Shown here piece by piece: positions 60,876-64,000 of a stretch of DNA of 64,000 nucleotides. The notes under the pieces were generated by a model, which saw nothing but the letters and a program-made list of their open reading frames with translations, did not search any database and had not been told where the DNA came from. The stretch spans positions 310,001 through 374,000 of the forward strand of contig CAWJPU010000009.1 of NCBI GenBank assembly GCA_963844805.1, read 5' to 3'. The translations under genes and the position numbers were made by a program. Each line of letters starts with the position of its first letter. Position 1 is the first letter of the stretch. Origin of the DNA: JACCZR01 sp963844805. Lineage in GTDB: Bacteria > Actinomycetota > Thermoleophilia > Solirubrobacterales > Thermoleophilaceae.

Positions 60876-60948
60876 TGGGCCGTGAAGGACTCGAACCTTC
60901 AACCTTGAGATTAAGAGTCTCCTGCTCTCCCAGTTGAGCTAACGGCCC
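60876..60948 (-). tRNA. tRNA-Lys(CTT)
   Basis: The 73-base minus-strand sequence starts GGGCCGTTAGCTCAACTGGG with acceptor GGGCCGT pairing ACGGCCC. The anticodon loop is CTCTTAA (anticodon CTT), the T arm is GAAGGTTCGAGTCCTTC and the discriminator is A. CCA is not encoded. It reads AAG codons, the main lysine codon in this GC-rich genome. Confidence 0.96.
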
Positions 60949-60963
60949 CGCAAGAGGGCGAGT

Positions 60964-61320
60964 CTATTCCGCGCCCGAGGCCACCGACGAGAGCGCCTCG
61001 TCGCGTGTGGCGTGGATGGGGAAGACCCTGTCCAGGCCCGTGATCTCGAAGATCTTGGTGATGTTCTGGTCGCTGCATACCAGCGCCAGCGAGCCGCCCG
61101 CCGGGCGCAGCCGCTTCACGCCGCCCACGAGCACGCCGAGCGTGGTCGAGTCGATGAAGGTGGCGTCCGAGAGGTCCACCACGATCTTGGTCTTGCCGTT
61201 CTCGATCAACTCCACCAGGCGCTCCTTGAACTCGGGCGCGGTGTAGAGGTCGACCTCTCCGCCCAGCTGGATCACGTGGGTCTCGGAGTCGATCTCCTCG
61301 TCCTGGATGTCGAAGTTCAC
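60964..61320 (-). CDS. STAS-domain anti-sigma-factor antagonist (RsbV/SpoIIAA type)
   Basis: The 118-residue protein has HVIQLGGEVDLYTAPEFKER, KIVVDLSDATFIDSTTLGVL with the phospho-accepting Ser in DST, and SLALVCSDQNITKIFEITGL. Unphosphorylated antagonists free sigma factors by binding an RsbW-type kinase. Candidate kinases in the window are the proteins at 26305-26730 and 42659-43039, but neither is adjacent. It lies last behind tatA, tatC and a TPR-like gene. Confidence 0.9.
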   Translation of the reverse strand: MNFDIQDEEIDSETHVIQLGGEVDLYTAPEFKERLVELIENGKTKIVVDLSDATFIDSTTLGVLVGGVKRLRPAGGSLALVCSDQNITKIFEITGLDRVFPIHATRDEALSSVASGAE

Positions 61321-61369
61321 TGCTCTCCTCGCGTCCGCTGCTTGGCCGAGGCGGAGATTCTAAGCGGGG

Positions 61370-62062
61370 TCAGCCGCCCGGGGCGGGAACCGGGGCCTGA
61401 CCCCCGCCCGAGCCGCCCTGCTGCTGGGGCTGCTGAGCCTGCTTGACGGCCTGCTCGGCCTGCTTGCGCTGGGACTTCGGAGCCAGCTCGACTACCTTCG
61501 CGCCCGCCAGGTCGGCGGTGCGCTTGTCGCCGGCCAGCGCGGCGTACTGGACCAGGCGCAGGTAGGCCTGCGGGCTCGGGTCCGCCTCGGCGATGATGCG
61601 CGCCGCCCCTTCGGCCTCCTTGGGCCGGTTGAGCGCCGTCGGGTCGTAGATCTGCAGCGCAACGGTGGCCAGCGAGGTGTCGAACTTCTCGGGCTCGAGC
61701 GCCACGTAGCGCTCCCACGCCCGCCCGGCGGCGTTCAGCGCCGGCTTGGCGGCCGGCGGGAAGCCCGACTGGCTCGGGGACCCCTGGCTGCCGGCCAGCT
61801 GGTAGTTGGCCCGCACCAGGTCCCTCAGCGCGGCCTCATCGCGCGGATTGCGCTTCAGTCTCTCGTTGTTGCTCTCGATCCGTTTCTCGATCTGCCCGTT
61901 GCCGCCGCCCCCACTGTTGTCACCCGAAAAGATGTCGGCGATCCCGCCGGAGACATCACTCCCGACGCCGAAGAACACCAATCCGCCGCCCATGAGGACG
62001 GCGAGCGTGAGGTAGGTGGCCTGCACCACCCGGCGGCGCTTGCCCTGGAGGTCGAACAGCAT
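61370..62062 (-). CDS. Membrane-anchored TPR-like protein
   Basis: The 230-residue protein has a short basic N-terminus, one membrane segment (ATYLTLAVLMGGGLVFFGV) and a Gly/Asn-rich linker. Helical repeats follow, resembling tetratricopeptide units (IEKRIESNNERLKRNPRDEA, AGRAWERYVALEPEKFDTSL, AYLRLVQYAALAGDKRTADL), and the tail is Gln/Gly/Pro-rich. The repeats would face the cell exterior. It may assist protein interactions next to the Tat genes; this is inferred from position. Confidence 0.75.
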   Translation of the reverse strand: MLFDLQGKRRRVVQATYLTLAVLMGGGLVFFGVGSDVSGGIADIFSGDNSGGGGNGQIEKRIESNNERLKRNPRDEAALRDLVRANYQLAGSQGSPSQSGFPPAAKPALNAAGRAWERYVALEPEKFDTSLATVALQIYDPTALNRPKEAEGAARIIAEADPSPQAYLRLVQYAALAGDKRTADLAGAKVVELAPKSQRKQAEQAVKQAQQPQQQGGSGGGQAPVPAPGG

Positions 62063-62078
62063 GGTCGGCGAAGGCTAG

Positions 62079-62828
62079 CTAGTCGTCTGGGACCGGCCGC
62101 GGCCCGCCGACGAACGAGGCCAGAACGATGGAGAACTCGTACAGCAGGTAGAGCGGCAGCGTCTCGAGCAGCATCGTCACCGGGTCGATCGTCGGCAGCA
62201 GAGCCGCCACCACCGCGCAGGCCAGGAAGGCGTAGCGGCGGTTCTTGCGCAGCTTGCGCGGAGTGGTCAGGCCCGCCCGCACGGCGATCACGATCCCCAC
62301 GGGCAGCTGGAACCCCAGGCCCATCGCCGCCATGGTCAGCGTGACGAACGAGTAGTAGTCCCGGGCCCGAACCTGGGTGTTGAACTCGTCGGCGTTGAAA
62401 CCCAGGAGGAAGTCGATCGCGGGCGGGAGCACGACGAAGTAGCAGAAGACCACTCCGGCGATGAACAGGAACGGCACCAGCAGGAGCATCGGCGTGGCGA
62501 TGCGGCGCTCGTCGGGAGTGAAGGCCGGCAGCACGAACGCGTACAGCTCGTAGAGGATCACCGGCAACGCGATCAGAAGCGCCGCGTACGCGGAGTTGGT
62601 CAGCGTGGTCGTGAACGCCTCGGTGACACCGAAGGTGATCGGCTCGGGCAGGTTCTTCGGCAGCGGCTGGTTGACGATCTCCAGGATCCGATCGTTCTGC
62701 CAACCGGCGAACGCGAATGCCACGCCGAACGCGGCCAACGAGGCGAACAGGCGCGCGCGCAGCTCACCCAGGTGATCGACGACCGACATGCGGTCGTCGT
62801 GCTTGGCGACGGGGCGCCTACGCGGCAC
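62079..62828 (-). CDS. tatC: Sec-independent protein translocase TatC
   Basis: The 249-residue protein has six membrane segments and the TatC signature: MSVVDHLGELRARLFASLAA at the N-terminus, PEPITFGVTEAFTTTL, PVILYELYAFVLPAFTPDER and FQLPVGIVIAVRAGLTTPRK. TatC recognises twin-arginine signal peptides of folded proteins. It is transcribed behind tatA with a 19-base gap. No tatB gene is adjacent. Confidence 0.95.
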   Translation of the reverse strand: MPRRRPVAKHDDRMSVVDHLGELRARLFASLAAFGVAFAFAGWQNDRILEIVNQPLPKNLPEPITFGVTEAFTTTLTNSAYAALLIALPVILYELYAFVLPAFTPDERRIATPMLLLVPFLFIAGVVFCYFVVLPPAIDFLLGFNADEFNTQVRARDYYSFVTLTMAAMGLGFQLPVGIVIAVRAGLTTPRKLRKNRRYAFLACAVVAALLPTIDPVTMLLETLPLYLLYEFSIVLASFVGGPRPVPDD

Positions 62829-62847
62829 GCGCCGCGCCCCTGACGGA

Positions 62848-63084
62848 CTAGCCAGAGCTGCGGTCGCCCGCCGCGGCGGGCTGCTCGCTCTCGGACCGGC
62901 TGACGTTCTCCGACGAGCCTTCCTCGAGCTCGTCGTGATCCTTGCTCTTGCCGGTCACGGAGTCCTTGAACTCGCGCATGCCCTTGCCCATCGAGCGGCC
63001 CAGGTCCGGCAGGCGCTTCGGGCCGAAGATGATCAGGACTATTACGAGGACGATGATGATCTCTAAGGGGCCGATGTTCGGCAT
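62848..63084 (-). CDS. tatA: Twin-arginine translocase subunit TatA
   Basis: The 78-residue protein has a short N-terminus, one membrane helix (EIIIVLVIVLIIFGPKRLPD) with the conserved FGPKRLP hinge, an amphipathic helix (LGRSMGKGMREFKDSV) and an acidic tail. TatA forms the pore with TatC. A single TatA can serve both the A and B roles in minimal systems, consistent with the lack of tatB here. Confidence 0.95.
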   Translation of the reverse strand: MPNIGPLEIIIVLVIVLIIFGPKRLPDLGRSMGKGMREFKDSVTGKSKDHDELEEGSSENVSRSESEQPAAAGDRSSG

Positions 63085-63145
63085 ACAGACTCCAAGGTTG
63101 AACTGCTTGTGACCATGGTAGCTGCGGTCGGGGCGCCCGGGTGGA

Positions 63146-63715
63146 TCACCGGCGGTCGAAGTTGAGGTAGAAGCGGCTGGGGGTCGGCTCGGCCTGGCCC
63201 TGGTACTTCGAGCCCGTTTCGCTGCTGCCGTAGGGCCGCTCGACGGGCCCGTCCATGCGCATGAAGGAGATCTGCCCGATCGGCATCCCGTGGTAGATCG
63301 TGATCGGAAGGTTGGCCACGTTCGACAGCTCGAGCGTGAGGTTGCCCGAGAAGCCGCTGTCCACGAACCCGGCGGTGGAGTGGATCAGCAGGCCGAGGCG
63401 CCCCAGCGAGCTCTTGCCCTCCAGCCGGGCGACCAGATCGTCGGGGAGCGTGACCCGCTCCAGGGTCTGGCCGAGCACGAACTCGCCCGGGTGGAGGATG
63501 AACGGCTCGTCGCCGTCGACCTCGACTTTCTCGGTCAGGTCCTCCATCGGCTGGCGCACGTCGATGTATGGGTAGCGGGCGTTGTGGAAGACGCGGAAGC
63601 TGCGGTCCACCCGCACGTCGACCGAGGAAGGCTGGACCAGGTCCGGCTCGAACGGGTCGACCACGATCCGGCCCTGGTCGATCTCCTCCCGGATGGTGCG
63701 ATCGCTGAGAACCAC
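63146..63715 (-). CDS. dcd: dCTP deaminase, bifunctional dUMP-forming type
   Basis: The 189-residue enzyme begins VVLSDRTIREEIDQGRIVVD and has LVQPSSVDVRVDRSFRVFHN, PFILHPGEFVLGQTLE, RLEGKSSLGRLGLLIHSTAG with the catalytic region, and SKYQGQAEPTPSRFYLNF. Overall it is closest to the mycobacterial form that deaminates dCTP and hydrolyses the dUTP to dUMP. The GTG at 63715 was chosen because it gives the family N-terminus; an ATG at 63775 adds an unconserved extension. Confidence 0.93.
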   Translation of the reverse strand: MVLSDRTIREEIDQGRIVVDPFEPDLVQPSSVDVRVDRSFRVFHNARYPYIDVRQPMEDLTEKVEVDGDEPFILHPGEFVLGQTLERVTLPDDLVARLEGKSSLGRLGLLIHSTAGFVDSGFSGNLTLELSNVANLPITIYHGMPIGQISFMRMDGPVERPYGSSETGSKYQGQAEPTPSRFYLNFDRR

Positions 63716-63817
63716 GCGCGCGGAGTCTATGACCCCCTCAAGTCGCTTCCCTCGTGCCGATATCGGAGTCAACATGGACGGAGAGGGACCTCACCGGGGC
63801 GCGGCCCGGCGCCGATG

Positions 63818-64000
63818 TCAGGCGTACCGCTCCACGACGCCGTCGGCCACCAGGTCGAGGGCGCGTCGCCGGGCCTCGGGCAGCTCCAAGCCGGTCAGGG
63901 CCGCCTTGGCCTCGGCCACGTGGCGCAGCGCCTCCTCGCGGACATCGCCCAGCGCGCCCGACGTGGCGATGTGGTCGCACACCGCCGCCGCGCGGGCGGG
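63818..64000 (-). CDS. C-terminal part of a polyprenyl (isoprenyl) diphosphate synthase
   Basis: Only the last 60 residues are in the window: AAAVCDHIATSGALGDVREE, then HVAEAKAALTGLELPEARRR and LVADGVVERYA. The helical end with AKAAL, PEARRRALDLVADGVVER is typical of trans-isoprenyl diphosphate synthases making menaquinone or carotenoid side chains. The catalytic DDxxD motifs are outside the window. It runs towards dcd, 102 bases away. Confidence 0.75.
   Translation of the reverse strand, partial: PARAAAVCDHIATSGALGDVREEALRHVAEAKAALTGLELPEARRRALDLVADGVVERYA

Overview
The window reads as chromosome of a high-GC actinobacterium, most plausibly a soil member of the Thermoleophilia (Solirubrobacterales-like). 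This is inferred from the very high GC content, frequent GTG/TTG starts, the rpsF-ssb-rpsR-rplI-dnaB-purA block, a mycobacterium-like dCTP deaminase, and DUF families common in that group (DUF7144, DUF6325, DUF2252, DUF4234). No prophage, insertion sequence, CRISPR array or plasmid gene is visible. It is ordinary chromosome with one scrambled tRNA-associated locus.

Layout. 1-6609 (+): a tetrapyrrole operon with tightly overlapping genes (hemA, hemC, a cobA-hemD fusion), then SAM hydrolase, biotin protein ligase and a flavin oxidase. 6623-9217 (-): a large DEAH helicase. 9379-12012 (+): thioredoxin-like lipoprotein, GNAT, galT and a hypothetical gene. 11990-13501: two tRNA-Arg(CCT) copies in a 137-bp direct repeat, flanking a frame-scrambled GGDEF gene and followed by the 3' end of a second one. 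13.5-27.3 kb: sensory and membrane genes (HD protein, GAP family, MBL hydrolase, holin-phosphodiesterase fusion, two DUF7144 proteins, DUF2252, two response regulators, SHOCT, DUF6325, histidine kinase, DUF1269-like, DUF2294, anti-sigma kinase). Four copies of a dyad-type motif lie between genes here. 27.3-36.6 kb: pyrE, a c-di-AMP riboswitch in front of an M23 endopeptidase, an L,D-transpeptidase, CPBP protease, HAD hydrolase, MscS channel, PBP1A and thiL. 36.6-46.9 kb: degenerate M28-like membrane protein, OmpR/histidine kinase/HtrA operon, IMPase-like gene, anti-sigma-like protein, two trehalose-type glycosyltransferases and a Bax-inhibitor-1 protein. 46.9-52.3 kb: rpsF-ssb-rpsR-rplI-dnaB-dnaC-like-purA. 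52.3-59.4 kb (-): one long operon from UDP-GlcNAc 2-epimerase through sugar dehydrogenase, Gfo/Idh oxidoreductase and hexapeptide acyltransferase to five membrane proteins. 59.4-64 kb: class IV aminotransferase, tRNA-Lys(CTT), STAS protein, tatA/tatC, dcd and the end of a polyprenyl synthase.

Two features run through the whole window. First, packing is extreme: tandem genes overlap by ATGA/GTGA/TTGA/CTGA, five convergent pairs share a CTAG stop, and two divergent pairs share a CATG start. Second, at least a dozen conserved genes (hemA, galT, PBP1A, htrA, dnaC-like, purA, the sugar dehydrogenase and others) carry single-base frame breaks, several in G or C runs. Since several are essential, sequencing or assembly indels are the likeliest cause, and gene fusions created by these breaks (hemA-hemC, PBP-ThiL, dehydrogenase-oxidoreductase) should not be taken as real.

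Functionally, the window joins heme and siroheme precursor synthesis, cell-envelope construction and remodelling (PBP1A, M23, L,D-transpeptidase, acidic amino-sugar synthesis, TatAC), osmotic or stress protection (MscS, trehalose enzymes, c-di-AMP control) and several partner-switching or two-component signalling proteins.
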